From: Sulfidibacter corallicola
GTDB lineage: Bacteria; Acidobacteriota; Holophagae; Acanthopleuribacterales; Acanthopleuribacteraceae
Direction of reading: 5' to 3'
Length of the DNA stretch: 64,000 bases
Assembly (NCBI RefSeq): GCF_017498545.1
Contig: NZ_CP071793.1
Span: forward strand, 10,286,256 to 10,350,255
Shown piece after piece: positions 19,971 to 28,879 of the stretch. Position numbers and translations under genes: made by a program. How positions within the stretch are numbered: the first letter of the stretch is position 1; the number at the start of each line of letters is the position of its first letter. Below the pieces are notes generated by a model, which was not told the origin of the DNA, made no database searches, and saw only the letters and a list, made by a program, of their open reading frames with translations.

Positions 19971-21098
19971 TCATGCCGCCCGATCCAGCGGCAATCCGAG
20001 CCGCGAGCCCGTATCCGGATCGAAGAACACGGCCTTTGACAGGTCGAACATGAGCTCCATGTCCTGACCGAGTAGTCCGGCGGCGTCGGGACGAACCCGG
20101 GCCAGAACCTTGGTTTGGTTCAGGCTGGTGGTCACCAGGGTGTCGGGGCCCGTTGGCTCGCAGAGATGGACCGGGCACGTCGCCGCGCATGTGAAGGGTT
20201 CTTCCAGATGAGAGGCCATCACGTGGGTGATCTGCTCGGGGCGAATCCCCAGAATCACCGTTTTTCCAATGCGGGATTGCAAATCGGCACCCGTCTTCAA
20301 CACGAATTCGCGACCCTCGCTCACCATCGTGAGGCCGTAACCCGAAACGGGCGAACCGGTGACCTCACAGGGAATGAAATTCATCGAAGGCGACCCGATG
20401 AAACCGGCCACAAAGCGGTTGGCCGGGTTTTCGTAGATGTCGCTCGGGGATCCAAATTGCTGGACTTCACCGTTGTGAAGCACCGCGATCCGATCGCCCA
20501 AGGTCATCGCCTCGATCTGATCGTGGGTGACGTAGACGATGGTCGTGCCCAGCCGCTGGTGCAACTCCTTGATTTCGGCGCGCATGTTGACCCGCAGCTT
20601 GGCGTCCAAGTTACTCAGCGGCTCGTCGAACAGGAACAACTTGGGGTCGCGGGCAAGCGCCCGGCCCATCGCCACCCGTTGCCGTTGACCGCCGGAAAGC
20701 TGGGCGGGCTTGCGGTCCAGCAACGGTTCGATTTGCAGCATGCGGGCGACCCGATCGATGATGCGGTCCTGCTCGCCCTTGGGCACCTTGCGCATCTCGA
20801 GGCCGAAGGAGATGTTCTTGCGCACGTTCATGTTGGGGTAGAGCGCGTAGTTCTGGAACACCATGGCGATGTCGCGATCCTTGGGACCGAGCCGATTTAC
20901 GTTGCGGTCGCCGATCCAAACCTCTCCGGTGGAAGGGGTCTCGAGGCCCGCGATGATGTTGAGCAGCGTCGATTTTCCGCAGCCGGAGGGCCCCACCAGG
21001 GTCAGGAACTGGCCGGCCTCGATCGACAGGTCGATGCCCTTCAGGACCTGGGTCGAGCCAAAGGACTTTTTGAGATTTTTGACGGTCAGCGAACTCAA
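19971..21098 (-). CDS. Sugar ABC transporter ATP-binding protein (MalK/UgpC type)
   Basis: This 375-residue ATPase has Walker A GPSGCGKST, signature LSGGQRQRVAMGRALARDP, Walker B LFLFDEP, the D-loop SNLDAKLR and switch His in YVTHDQIEAMTLGDR. A C-terminal regulatory OB-like domain (about 240-375) is typical of the carbohydrate importer subfamily. I place the start at a TTG (21098): AGAAGGAG lies 6 bases upstream and the next residues are SSLTVKNLKKSFG, the normal family N-terminus. The upstream ATG at 21152 overlaps the preceding gene's end and adds a non-family extension. It would power the two permeases encoded just upstream (minus strand). Confidence 0.93.
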   Translation of the reverse strand: MSSLTVKNLKKSFGSTQVLKGIDLSIEAGQFLTLVGPSGCGKSTLLNIIAGLETPSTGEVWIGDRNVNRLGPKDRDIAMVFQNYALYPNMNVRKNISFGLEMRKVPKGEQDRIIDRVARMLQIEPLLDRKPAQLSGGQRQRVAMGRALARDPKLFLFDEPLSNLDAKLRVNMRAEIKELHQRLGTTIVYVTHDQIEAMTLGDRIAVLHNGEVQQFGSPSDIYENPANRFVAGFIGSPSMNFIPCEVTGSPVSGYGLTMVSEGREFVLKTGADLQSRIGKTVILGIRPEQITHVMASHLEEPFTCAATCPVHLCEPTGPDTLVTTSLNQTKVLARVRPDAAGLLGQDMELMFDLSKAVFFDPDTGSRLGLPLDRAA

Positions 21099-21135
21099 AG
21101 AAAACTCCTTCTCCCACGGTGGGAATCGGTTGCGA

Positions 21136-21984
21136 TCATCCCTTGACGGCACCCGCCGTCAGGCCTTTGACGAAGTACTTGCCGGCTAGCACGTAGACGA
21201 TCAGGGTCGGTAGCGCGGCCAACAGGGCGGCCGCCATATCCACGTTGTATTCCTTGACACCGGTGGACGTGTTGACGAGGTTGTTCAGCGCCACCGTGAT
21301 CGGCTGGCTCTCGCCCGAGGAGTAGGCGACCCCGAACAGGAAATCGTTCCAGATCTGGGTGAACTGCCAGATCACGCAGACCACGACGATCGGCGGCGAA
21401 AGCGGCAGCACGATGCGCCAAAAGATGGTGAAGAACCCGGCACCATCGATGCGCGCGGCCTTGATCAATTCGTCGGGAAGGCCCATGTAGAAGTTGCGGA
21501 AGAACAGCGTGGTGAAGGCCAGCCCGTAGATCACGTGCACCGCGACCAGGCCGGCGGTGGTGCCGGCCAATCCGAACTGGCCCAATGCGCGCGCCATGGG
21601 AAGCAGGATCGCCTGGAAGGGAATGAAGCAACCGACGAGCAGCATCCCGAACAGCGTTTCGCTGCCGCGGAAACGCCACTTGGTCAGCACGTACCCGTTG
21701 AAGGACCCGATCGCGGTCGAAATCGCCACCGCGGGGACCACCAACAACAACGAATTCCAGAAAAAGCCGCGCATTTTCGCCCAGGCCTTGGCCCAGGCCG
21801 CGAGGGTCGGTTCCAGGGGTAGCGACAGCAGGTTGCCGTCGCGAATTTCGTCCATGCTCTTGACCGAGGTGAGTGCCATGACCAGCAGCGGCGCCAGAAA
21901 GTACATGGCGGTGCCCACCAGGCAAGCGTAGATGGCCGCCCTGGCCAAAGGCTGCGATGCTTCTCCCGGAAGTCGATCAATCAT
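21136..21984 (-). CDS. Sugar ABC transporter permease (MalG type)
   Basis: This 282-residue inner-membrane protein has six predicted helices (first AIYACLVGTAMYFLAPLLVM) and the EAA loop near residue 190 (LPDELIKAARIDGAGFFTIF), which docks the ATPase. The C-terminus LAGKYFVKGLTAGAVKG is typical of family 2 carbohydrate permeases. The ATG at 21984 follows GGGGAGG closely and overlaps the stop region of the first permease gene by 8 bp, suggesting translational coupling. An upstream in-frame start within the preceding gene gives a Trp/Arg-rich, non-family N-terminus and is rejected. Confidence 0.92.
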   Translation of the reverse strand: MIDRLPGEASQPLARAAIYACLVGTAMYFLAPLLVMALTSVKSMDEIRDGNLLSLPLEPTLAAWAKAWAKMRGFFWNSLLLVVPAVAISTAIGSFNGYVLTKWRFRGSETLFGMLLVGCFIPFQAILLPMARALGQFGLAGTTAGLVAVHVIYGLAFTTLFFRNFYMGLPDELIKAARIDGAGFFTIFWRIVLPLSPPIVVVCVIWQFTQIWNDFLFGVAYSSGESQPITVALNNLVNTSTGVKEYNVDMAAALLAALPTLIVYVLAGKYFVKGLTAGAVKG

Positions 21985-22951
21985 GGCGTTTCCTCCCCAG
22001 TTCCGAGTACAGATAGGGCACCACCACCGCCAGCACGCCGCCCAACATGACCATCGCACTGGCCGATCCCAGCCCGATCTGGCCTCGGGTGAAGGAGTAG
22101 GTGTACATGTAGGTGGCCGGCAGGTCGGTCGCATAGCCGGGTCCGCCACCCGTGAGCGCCATGACCAGATCGAAACTCTTCACGGCGATGTGGCCGAGGA
22201 TCATGAAGGTGGAAAAGAACACGGGACGCAGGCTGGGGATCACGATGCGCAGATAGATGCGCCACGGGCCCGCCCCGTCGACCCGGGCGGCCTTGATGAT
22301 GGCGTCGTCGATGCCGCGCAGCCCGGCCAGGAACAGGGCCACGACGAACCCGGTCGACTGCCAGACACCGGCGATGACAATGGTGTAGATCGCCATGTCG
22401 GGATCGATCAACCAGTCGAAGGTAAACGTCTGCCAGCCCCAATCGCGCATCAACTTTTCGAGTCCCAGGCCTGGCGTCAACATCCACTTCCAGGCCGTGC
22501 CCGTGACGATGAACGACAGCGCCATCGGGTACAGGTAGATGGTCCGCAGAGTGCCCTCCAGGCGAATTCGCTGGTCCAGGAGGACCGCGATCAACACGCC
22601 CAGGATCAGGCAGATCGCGATGAACAGGCCGCCGAAGATCAGCAGGTTCTGGCAGGCGACCCACCAGCGTTCACTGGCGAACAATTTCTGGTACTGAACC
22701 AGGCCGGCCCAATCGTTCCGGGGCAACAGCCGCGACTTGGTGAGGGACAGCCAACCGGTCCACAGAATGAAGCCATAGACGAAGATCAGCGAGCAGAGAA
22801 AGGTCGGGGCGACCACCAGGCGCGGCAACCAGGTTTCCAATCGATAGGCCCACGCCGGTCGCGCCGCGAAGGCCGCCTTGGTTTGGGTGTCGACGGAATT
22901 CTCGGCGTATTCCGGAACGGTGTCGATGTCGAGGTTTTCGTGGCGGGACAT
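21977..22951 (-). CDS. Sugar ABC transporter permease (MalF type)
   Basis: This 324-residue membrane protein begins with about 45 hydrophilic residues (MSRHENLDIDTVPEYAENS), then six helices starting at LVVAPTFLCSLIFVYGFILW. The EAA loop is GIDDAIIKAARVDGAGPWRIY. The ending SAMVMLGGVLAVVVPYLY matches MalF-type permeases of oligosaccharide and glucose importers. CCGGAG lies 6 bases before the ATG at 22951. It pairs with the following permease and the ATPase. The binding-protein gene ends 64 bp upstream. Confidence 0.92.
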   Translation of the reverse strand: MSRHENLDIDTVPEYAENSVDTQTKAAFAARPAWAYRLETWLPRLVVAPTFLCSLIFVYGFILWTGWLSLTKSRLLPRNDWAGLVQYQKLFASERWWVACQNLLIFGGLFIAICLILGVLIAVLLDQRIRLEGTLRTIYLYPMALSFIVTGTAWKWMLTPGLGLEKLMRDWGWQTFTFDWLIDPDMAIYTIVIAGVWQSTGFVVALFLAGLRGIDDAIIKAARVDGAGPWRIYLRIVIPSLRPVFFSTFMILGHIAVKSFDLVMALTGGGPGYATDLPATYMYTYSFTRGQIGLGSASAMVMLGGVLAVVVPYLYSELGRKRHD

Positions 22952-23015
22952 GTGTTTCTCCGGGGCTTTGCCGAGCCGCGACGCCTGCGCGCGAAGCGAC
23001 GCGCTGGGGCGGCGT

Positions 23016-24257
23016 TCAAAGGCTGGCGCGAACTTCGAGGACCAATCGCTTGCAGGCTTCGGCCGAGGACATTTCGGAATTGTAGAAGAGGGTGACCACA
23101 TCGTAGATGGCACCCTTGGTCGAGGGGCTGGTGGCCATGTCGTGGGCCATGCTGGGCACCAGGGTGCGGTTTTCGGTGCTGGTGGAGAAATCCTTCAGCG
23201 AGGCGACCGCGTACTGATCGAACTTGTCCATCGGCATGTTCAGGCGCACGGGAATCGAACCCTTGTTGAGGCTGAACACCTCCTGGAATTCGGGCTCCAT
23301 GATCGTCTTGGCCAAATCGTTTTGGGCGAATTGGATCTCTCTTTTCGTTTGCTCGAACATCGCGAAGCTGTCCACGTTGTAGATGAACATGCCTTGGGTT
23401 TCCGGTACGGGGAAACACAGAAAATCGACGCCGGGTTTCTGGTTGGCGTTCAGGAACTCGCCCTTGGCCCAATCGCCCATGAACTGCATGCCGGCCCTGC
23501 CGCTGATGATCATGGCGGTCGCCAGGTTCCAGTCGCGGCCGGGTGCATCCTTGTCGGTGTAGCGCTTGATCGTTTTCAGCATATCGAAGGCCCGCGCCAT
23601 GGTCGCACTTTTCAGGGCTTCGGGCTTCAAGGCGACGAAGGCCTCGCGGTAGAAGTCGGCCCCGCCGATCCCCAGCACGACCGACTCGAAGACCGTCGCT
23701 TCCTGCCAGGGCTTGCCGCCGTGGGCCACCGCGATGAAACCGGCCTTTTCGATCGCCTTCGCCGCGACCTCGAATTCGGCCCAGGTGGTGGGGATCTTCG
23801 CGCCGGCTTTCTCGAACACCTTGGGATTGACCCACATCCAATTGACGCGGTGGATGTTGACCGGCACGGCCACGTAGTGACCCTCGTATTTCATCGCATC
23901 CCGAATCACGGTGGGCAGCAGGGCGTCCCACCGGCCGCGCGCCGCGATGGCGTCGAGGTTGGTCAGCACGCCTTCGTAGGCCCATTCCTTGATCAACGGC
24001 GCTTTCATCTGGGCCGCGACCGGCGGGTTGCCCGCGAACACGCGCGATTTGAGCACCGTCATGGCGCTGTCACCGCCGCCGCCGGCGACCGACAGGTCCT
24101 TCCAGGTGTGACCCTGGTCTTCCATGAGCTGCTTGAGCACCGCGACCGATTTGGACTCGCCGCCGGACGTCCACCAATGCAGGACCTCGACCTCGCCGGC
24201 CGAAACGGGCCCGGCCATGCAGACCATGAATCCAAGTAACGCGATCCGAAAACGCAT
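23016..24257 (-). CDS. Sugar ABC transporter solute-binding protein
   Basis: This 413-residue periplasmic protein has signal peptide MRFRIALLGFMVCMAGPVSA. Mature EVEVLHWWTSGGE is the hallmark start of family 1 extracellular sugar-binding proteins, particularly the glucose/mannose-type binding proteins of Thermus and Pseudomonas (GtsA-like). The Trp-rich pattern (WMWVNPKVFEKAG, QFMGDWAKGEF) supports this. AGGAGG lies 7 bases before the ATG at 24257. It is first in the operon, and the GH3 enzyme at the other end suggests uptake of glucose or short beta-glucosides. Substrate is inferred from context and sequence style only. Confidence 0.92.
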   Translation of the reverse strand: MRFRIALLGFMVCMAGPVSAGEVEVLHWWTSGGESKSVAVLKQLMEDQGHTWKDLSVAGGGGDSAMTVLKSRVFAGNPPVAAQMKAPLIKEWAYEGVLTNLDAIAARGRWDALLPTVIRDAMKYEGHYVAVPVNIHRVNWMWVNPKVFEKAGAKIPTTWAEFEVAAKAIEKAGFIAVAHGGKPWQEATVFESVVLGIGGADFYREAFVALKPEALKSATMARAFDMLKTIKRYTDKDAPGRDWNLATAMIISGRAGMQFMGDWAKGEFLNANQKPGVDFLCFPVPETQGMFIYNVDSFAMFEQTKREIQFAQNDLAKTIMEPEFQEVFSLNKGSIPVRLNMPMDKFDQYAVASLKDFSTSTENRTLVPSMAHDMATSPSTKGAIYDVVTLFYNSEMSSAEACKRLVLEVRASL

Positions 24258-24660
24258 CGCCTTCCTCCTTCGTGCGTGCAGTCCCGATCGTCGAAACGGG
24301 TGGGCACATCGACATGAAGCCCGACCGATCGCGAGCTCGACGAAGCTGGCATAGAAAAGATCCGAACGGGTGCACACTGTTCGCATTTACCCATCAAAAC
24401 GCAAAACGGGTCGGCGGCCGTGCAAGTGAATCTTCAAAAAAACGATTTTTGTTCTCGAGGTACCGCCTGGTAGGGGTTCCATCGCGATCAGCGGTGACTC
24501 CGAATTTTTACCTCAAAGGCCACGGAGGAAGCGGAGCGGAACATGGCAAATCATTCCGTCGGTTGTCTTGCTCCGGTGAAATCCTCGGGAAGCCGGCAGC
24601 CATCGAAACCAGGTCACGCCTGGCCGACCGCCCGACAACAACCTTCTGTAAAAAAAAGAC
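24258..24660. other. Intergenic region between sugar operon and sigma factor
   Basis: Both neighbours are on the minus strand, so this should hold the promoter of the sugar operon and the end of the sigma-factor transcript. I see a T-run on the minus strand just after the sigma stop but no clear stem. No operator is evident. The string CCACGGAGGAAGCGGAG (about 24519) is one of several 'cacggagg' type strings scattered in the window's gaps. Confidence 0.5.
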
Positions 24661-25251
24661 TTACCGCGCCAAATAATTCAACAGCCAGGTGTGGGCAATC
24701 TTCAGATGGGTCGCCACGGTGCGTTCGGACAAGCCCATCCCCCTGGCGATTTCGGCATTGGTCAGCCCACCGAAGTAGCGGAACTCGATCATGCGGCAAT
24801 GCTTGACGTTGATTTTCTCCAGCGCTTCGAGCGCGTCGGCGACCCGCGAGGGTTCGTGCACCGCGCTCCCCGCCAGGGACTCGTCCAGGGAAACCGCTTC
24901 CCAGTCGCCGCGCCGCTTCTGGCACCTTCGCCTGCGCGAATGGTCGATGAGCAGTTGCCGCATCGCTCGGCAAATGAGTGAAAAGAAATGAATGCGGTCC
25001 TGAAAGAGAATGTCCTTGTCGGCCAGCTTGACGTAGGCCTCGTTGACCAGGGCCGTGGGGCTGAGCGTATCCAACGGGTTGGCGCCCAGCTTTCCCGCCA
25101 TCTGTTGCAGCTCACCGTAGACCTGCGAGATCAACTGATCCCGCGCCTGGGCATCTCCTTGGTTGATCCGTTTCAACAACCGTGTAACCTGTCCGTATAC
25201 CGGTGACTCTGCAACCAATCCCTGAACCTCGGCTTTTCGCGTCTCACGCAT
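24661..25251 (-). CDS. ECF-type RNA polymerase sigma factor (TIGR02999-like)
   Basis: This 196-residue protein has region 2 (RDQLISQVYGELQQMA ... NEAYVKLAD ... FFSLICRAMRQLLIDHSRRRR) and region 4 (FRYFGGLTNAEIARGMGLSE) with a helix-turn-helix. The DHSRRRRCQKRRG stretch is typical of the sigma-70 family found beside Ser/Thr kinase genes in Acidobacteria and Planctomycetes. The divergent neighbour is exactly such a kinase, so the two probably form one signalling unit. Start choice is uncertain: ATG 25251 fits family length but lacks a clear ribosome binding site, and the frame is open to 25350. Confidence 0.88.
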   Translation of the reverse strand: MRETRKAEVQGLVAESPVYGQVTRLLKRINQGDAQARDQLISQVYGELQQMAGKLGANPLDTLSPTALVNEAYVKLADKDILFQDRIHFFSLICRAMRQLLIDHSRRRRCQKRRGDWEAVSLDESLAGSAVHEPSRVADALEALEKINVKHCRMIEFRYFGGLTNAEIARGMGLSERTVATHLKIAHTWLLNYLAR

Positions 25252-25911
25252 TTTTCGATATTCTGCGTTGCCATCGGGCACACCGTCAAGCCTCACCCGC
25301 TGGTGCCCAGTGTCGCACGCCCAAGAGCCCACCCATTTCCGGCTCACCATTGACTAATAGAAGTTTGTCCACGAATCACGCAGATTGACACGAATCTAGG
25401 AAACCATCTTCGGATTCCGTGTACCAAGGTTTTTCGAAGATGGGCAATGGCACCGATGAAAAATAATTTATTTAATACAAGTAGTTTATGTGAAAAATCT
25501 TTACGACGTAATCAGGCAAGGAGGACCCTTGCCCGTCTCATGGGCAATCAGGAAAGGAACCAGAAAAGGTCCATCAAGTACCTTCTCCGTCATTCCTCAA
25601 CGCCCTCCGCGAACTCTTTGTTTTTAAGTAGTTTATGCACCATTACCCCTGCATCTACGGAAAAATCTCCTCCAAGAAACCACTCGAGCCCTTCCGACCT
25701 GTTTAGAGAGGTATGATTTCCTCGGCGCCTCATGAGTTCAAAAAGACCCCGGTTCACGGGGCGTGCGGCCGAGATCACATCGGCGGCCTTGGACGATTGT
25801 CCCCCACCCGATAACGAGATACCATGACCCTCGAATACCGACTTCGACATGGCATCGTCACCCAATTTTGGGCGACGCGGACACCCCCGTGGACCTCCAG
25901 AGGAGGGGCTC
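25252..25911. other. Divergent promoter region of sigma factor and kinase
   Basis: About 660 bp, AT-richer than its surroundings. It contains the string CCACGAATCACGCAGATTGA (25369-25396 in full), a half-site of the inverted element at 31195-31338. A minus-strand frame at 25590-25865 is open but has no ribosome binding site or recognisable domain, so I do not call it. Promoters for both divergent genes should lie here. I cannot place them. Confidence 0.5.
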
Positions 25912-28665
25912 GTGGACCTGGACCGAGAGAAAGCGATCTACCGCATCATCGAAAACGCCTATGCGCCGTTGCCCCAACTGCGAGAAGCCTATCTCCAGGC
26001 GGAATGCGGCGAGGATGCGGCACTCTTGCGGGATCTCCAGGCGTTGATCGAAGCGAACGAGGCGGACGAGGAAGCGGTGGCGCGGCAGGCGGCTCGCTCC
26101 CTGGGGACGTTACTGGCGGATGCGGCCGCCCACGACGACCTGTCGCGCGAACTGGACACCACCGATTGGGGCCGCCGGATCTATGGGCCCCTGGAGCCCG
26201 GTTGCCGAATCGGCCCCTATCTCCTGGAAAAGCAAATCGGCGAAGGCGGCATGGGTCTCGTGTTCCTGGCCGTTCGCGAAGACGCCTTCCAGATGAAGGT
26301 CGCCCTGAAGCTCGTCAAGCCCGGCATGGACTCGCAGGAGATTTTGGAGCGTTTCCAGCGCGAACGGCAGATCTTGGCGAACCTGAAACATCCCAACATC
26401 GCCCAGCTCTACGACGGCGGCGCCACGGATCGCGGCCTGCCCTACCTGGCGATGGAATTCGTGGACGGCGTGCCCCTCGATCGCTATTGCCAAGATCACG
26501 ACCTGAGCATCCGCCAACGGTTGGCACTGTTCTGCAAGGTGTGTGACGCCGTCAGCTTCGCCCACCGCAATCTCGTCATCCATCGCGACCTGAAGCCCGC
26601 CAACATTTTCGTGACGCGCGACGGAGAACCCAAACTGTTGGATTTCGGCATCGCCGGCCTGATCGACGCCCAGGCGAGCCAACCCAAACGATCCACCACC
26701 CGGCCGATGATGACGCCCGAATTCGCCAGCCCCGAACAGGCCCACGGGGAGCATCTCACCGTGGCGAGCGACGTCTACTCGCTGGGCATGATCCTCTACA
26801 ACCTGCTCACCGACCAACTCCCCTACGCATTGCCGCGCCAGGATCCGGTCCGATTGATCCGCGCCATCTGCGAGAGTCCGCCGGTGAAACCCAGCCAGCG
26901 CATGGCCCGGTCGATCGACCCCAACCAACTCCCCTACCTGGATGCCGGCGAACGGCGTCGTCGCCGCAAATCGCTGCGCGGTGATCTCGACGCCATCGCG
27001 CTCCACGCGCTCCAAAAAGACCCCGGCGACCGCTACCCGTCCGTGGAACAATTCGCCGAAGACCTCCGCCTCCATCTCGCCGGGATGCCGGTTCGGGTCC
27101 GCACGCGCACGCTGGGGTACCGCTTGGCCAAATTCGTGGCGAGGAACCGCATCGGTCTGATGACCAGCTCGGTGTTTGTCTTGCTGCTGGCCGGGTTTTC
27201 CCTGACCTCGGTGTACCAATACCGCCAGACCCTGCTGGAGCGGGATCAGGCCCATCGCGTGACCGAAATCCTCATGTCGCTCTTCGAAATGCCCGATCCC
27301 GCCTGGACGCGGGGCGAGTCGATCACGGCCAAAAGGCTCCTGGACGAGAGCGCGATCAAGATCCAGCGCGAGCTCGGCGATCAGCCCAAGGCCTACGCGA
27401 AGTTGCTGGGCGCCATGGGCCGGGTCTATCACAAAATCGGAAGCTACGACGAGGCCCAGCAGTTGATGGAGGAATCGCTGGCGACCCACGCGGCGTTCGA
27501 CCCCACCCCCCTGGAGCATGCACAGGCCGTCGACGATCTGGCCTGGCTGCTCTTCGAACGGGGTCACTACCGGCGCGCCGAACGACTGGCGCGTCGGGCG
27601 CTGGACATTCGAACCGAGGAATGGGGTTCGCATCACATCGAAATCGCCGAATCGTTGAGCGAGGTCGGTTGGATTCTGGCGCATTTGGGCGATTTCGAGA
27701 CCGCCGAATCGCTATTGCAACAGGCCCTGACCCTCCAGCGGCAACACACCCCAGCTTCCGTCGCGCTGGCTCGGACCCTGGGCTATCTGGGTCGGCTCGA
27801 TCTGCAGCGCGGTCTCGTGGGCCTGGCCGACCTGCGGCTCGGCGAATCGCTGGCGATCCGCACCGACCTCTTCGGCGACACCCACCCGCAGGTCGCCGAA
27901 ATGCTTCACAGTCTCTCCATGCTGAAGGCGCGTGGTCGGGATTTCCGGGGCGCCAAACGCATGTGCCGCGAGGCGTTGGTGATGCGACGACGGCTTCTCG
28001 GCGACAACGACCCGGTGGTCGCCGCCAACCTGGCCGATCTCGGCCGGATCTTCGTCGCTTCGGGTGAAATGCCGGAAGCGACCCTGATCTTCGAAGACGC
28101 CTTGGCCATCCAGCGCCGCATTCTGGCTCCGGATCACCCGGAAACCCTGCGCACGCTGTCCGAGTTGAGTCGATTGGCGATCGCGCGCGGCGACCTCGCA
28201 GACGCGGATCACCTGTTTCGCGAAGTGCGCGACACCGCCCCGGAACGCCTCCAGCAGGCCCCGTATACTCTCGGCAGCCTGTACGCGGGTCATGCCGCGT
28301 CCCTTCTCGAATCCGGCAACCGAGCGTCTCTCCCCGAAGCGGAGGCCCTGCTCCAACGCGCGCTGACCTGTTTTTCCCAGATCGTTCCCGAGCACCATCC
28401 CCAAGTGGTGGATACTCGGCTCTACCAGGTAGCCTGGCTCAGGATGCAGAGGCGTTTCGCCCCCGCCGCCGACATCCTCGAGGATCTTCATCGCTTGGCG
28501 ACCCAATACCCGAACCACCTGAGAGCCCAACGGGATCGATTGGACCAGGCCCGCGGCGCACTCTACCGAGCCTGGGGCAAACCCCTGCCGTCGGGTCTCG
28601 AATCTCGCCAGGGCAGGCCGCCCGAGACGAGCCGAAACGACCAGGCCAAACGCGGTTTGCAGTAA
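25912..28665 (+). CDS. Membrane Ser/Thr protein kinase with periplasmic TPRs
   Basis: This 917-residue protein begins with a helical segment (about 1-95). A Hanks-type kinase follows: Gly loop GEGGMGLVF near 109, Lys in VALKLVKPG, HRDLKPANI near 224, DFG near 243, then a typical SP-EQ-A activation end. One helix (MTSSVFVLLLAGFSLTSVYQY, about 417-437) crosses the inner membrane. The outer part is roughly ten TPRs of the 42-residue kinesin-light-chain kind (ALxIRTEEWGSHHIEIAESL, LAIQRRILAPDHPETLRTLS). It likely senses or scaffolds partners outside and phosphorylates inside. I choose GTG 25912 because AGGAGG ends 5 bases before it. The ATG at 25849 gives a Pro-rich leader without support. It is divergent from the ECF sigma gene. 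Confidence 0.93.
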   Translation: MDLDREKAIYRIIENAYAPLPQLREAYLQAECGEDAALLRDLQALIEANEADEEAVARQAARSLGTLLADAAAHDDLSRELDTTDWGRRIYGPLEPGCRIGPYLLEKQIGEGGMGLVFLAVREDAFQMKVALKLVKPGMDSQEILERFQRERQILANLKHPNIAQLYDGGATDRGLPYLAMEFVDGVPLDRYCQDHDLSIRQRLALFCKVCDAVSFAHRNLVIHRDLKPANIFVTRDGEPKLLDFGIAGLIDAQASQPKRSTTRPMMTPEFASPEQAHGEHLTVASDVYSLGMILYNLLTDQLPYALPRQDPVRLIRAICESPPVKPSQRMARSIDPNQLPYLDAGERRRRRKSLRGDLDAIALHALQKDPGDRYPSVEQFAEDLRLHLAGMPVRVRTRTLGYRLAKFVARNRIGLMTSSVFVLLLAGFSLTSVYQYRQTLLERDQAHRVTEILMSLFEMPDPAWTRGESITAKRLLDESAIKIQRELGDQPKAYAKLLGAMGRVYHKIGSYDEAQQLMEESLATHAAFDPTPLEHAQAVDDLAWLLFERGHYRRAERLARRALDIRTEEWGSHHIEIAESLSEVGWILAHLGDFETAESLLQQALTLQRQHTPASVALARTLGYLGRLDLQRGLVGLADLRLGESLAIRTDLFGDTHPQVAEMLHSLSMLKARGRDFRGAKRMCREALVMRRRLLGDNDPVVAANLADLGRIFVASGEMPEATLIFEDALAIQRRILAPDHPETLRTLSELSRLAIARGDLADADHLFREVRDTAPERLQQAPYTLGSLYAGHAASLLESGNRASLPEAEALLQRALTCFSQIVPEHHPQVVDTRLYQVAWLRMQRRFAPAADILEDLHRLATQYPNHLRAQRDRLDQARGALYRAWGKPLPSGLESRQGRPPETSRNDQAKRGLQ

Positions 28666-28793
28666 GCTGGGCACTATCGAGAATCAGTGCCGCGACCACG
28701 ACCCACATCATCGATGAAGTTCGCGCCCTCTCACCGACGGGACATCTTCGAGTGGCGCGCCATAAAGGGCCAACTTTGTGGGGGCGACCATGC

Positions 28794-28827
28794 AAAAAGG
28801 GCGAGGACGTTTTTCCCGTCCCCGCCC
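28794..28827 (-). terminator. Terminator for the minus-strand beta-trefoil/PKD gene
   Basis: GGGCGAGGACG (28799-28809) pairs with CGTCCCCGCCC (28817-28827) with one mismatch. Read on the minus strand, the stem is followed by five T. It lies in the short gap between two convergent genes and could act for either. Confidence 0.8.
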
Positions 28828-28879
28828 ATGCGGAAGCTTGATTCAGATGACCGTCATGCGGTCGGGAGGGTTGTTTCGA

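Noticed and set aside
17441..20053. 870-codon plus-strand open frame antisense to the GH3 gene
   Set aside because: The minus strand encodes an unmistakable beta-glucosidase; the antisense product is Arg/His-rich without domains.
25590..25865. 91-codon minus-strand frame between sigma factor and kinase
   Set aside because: No ribosome binding site, no domain, and it overlaps the expected divergent promoters.
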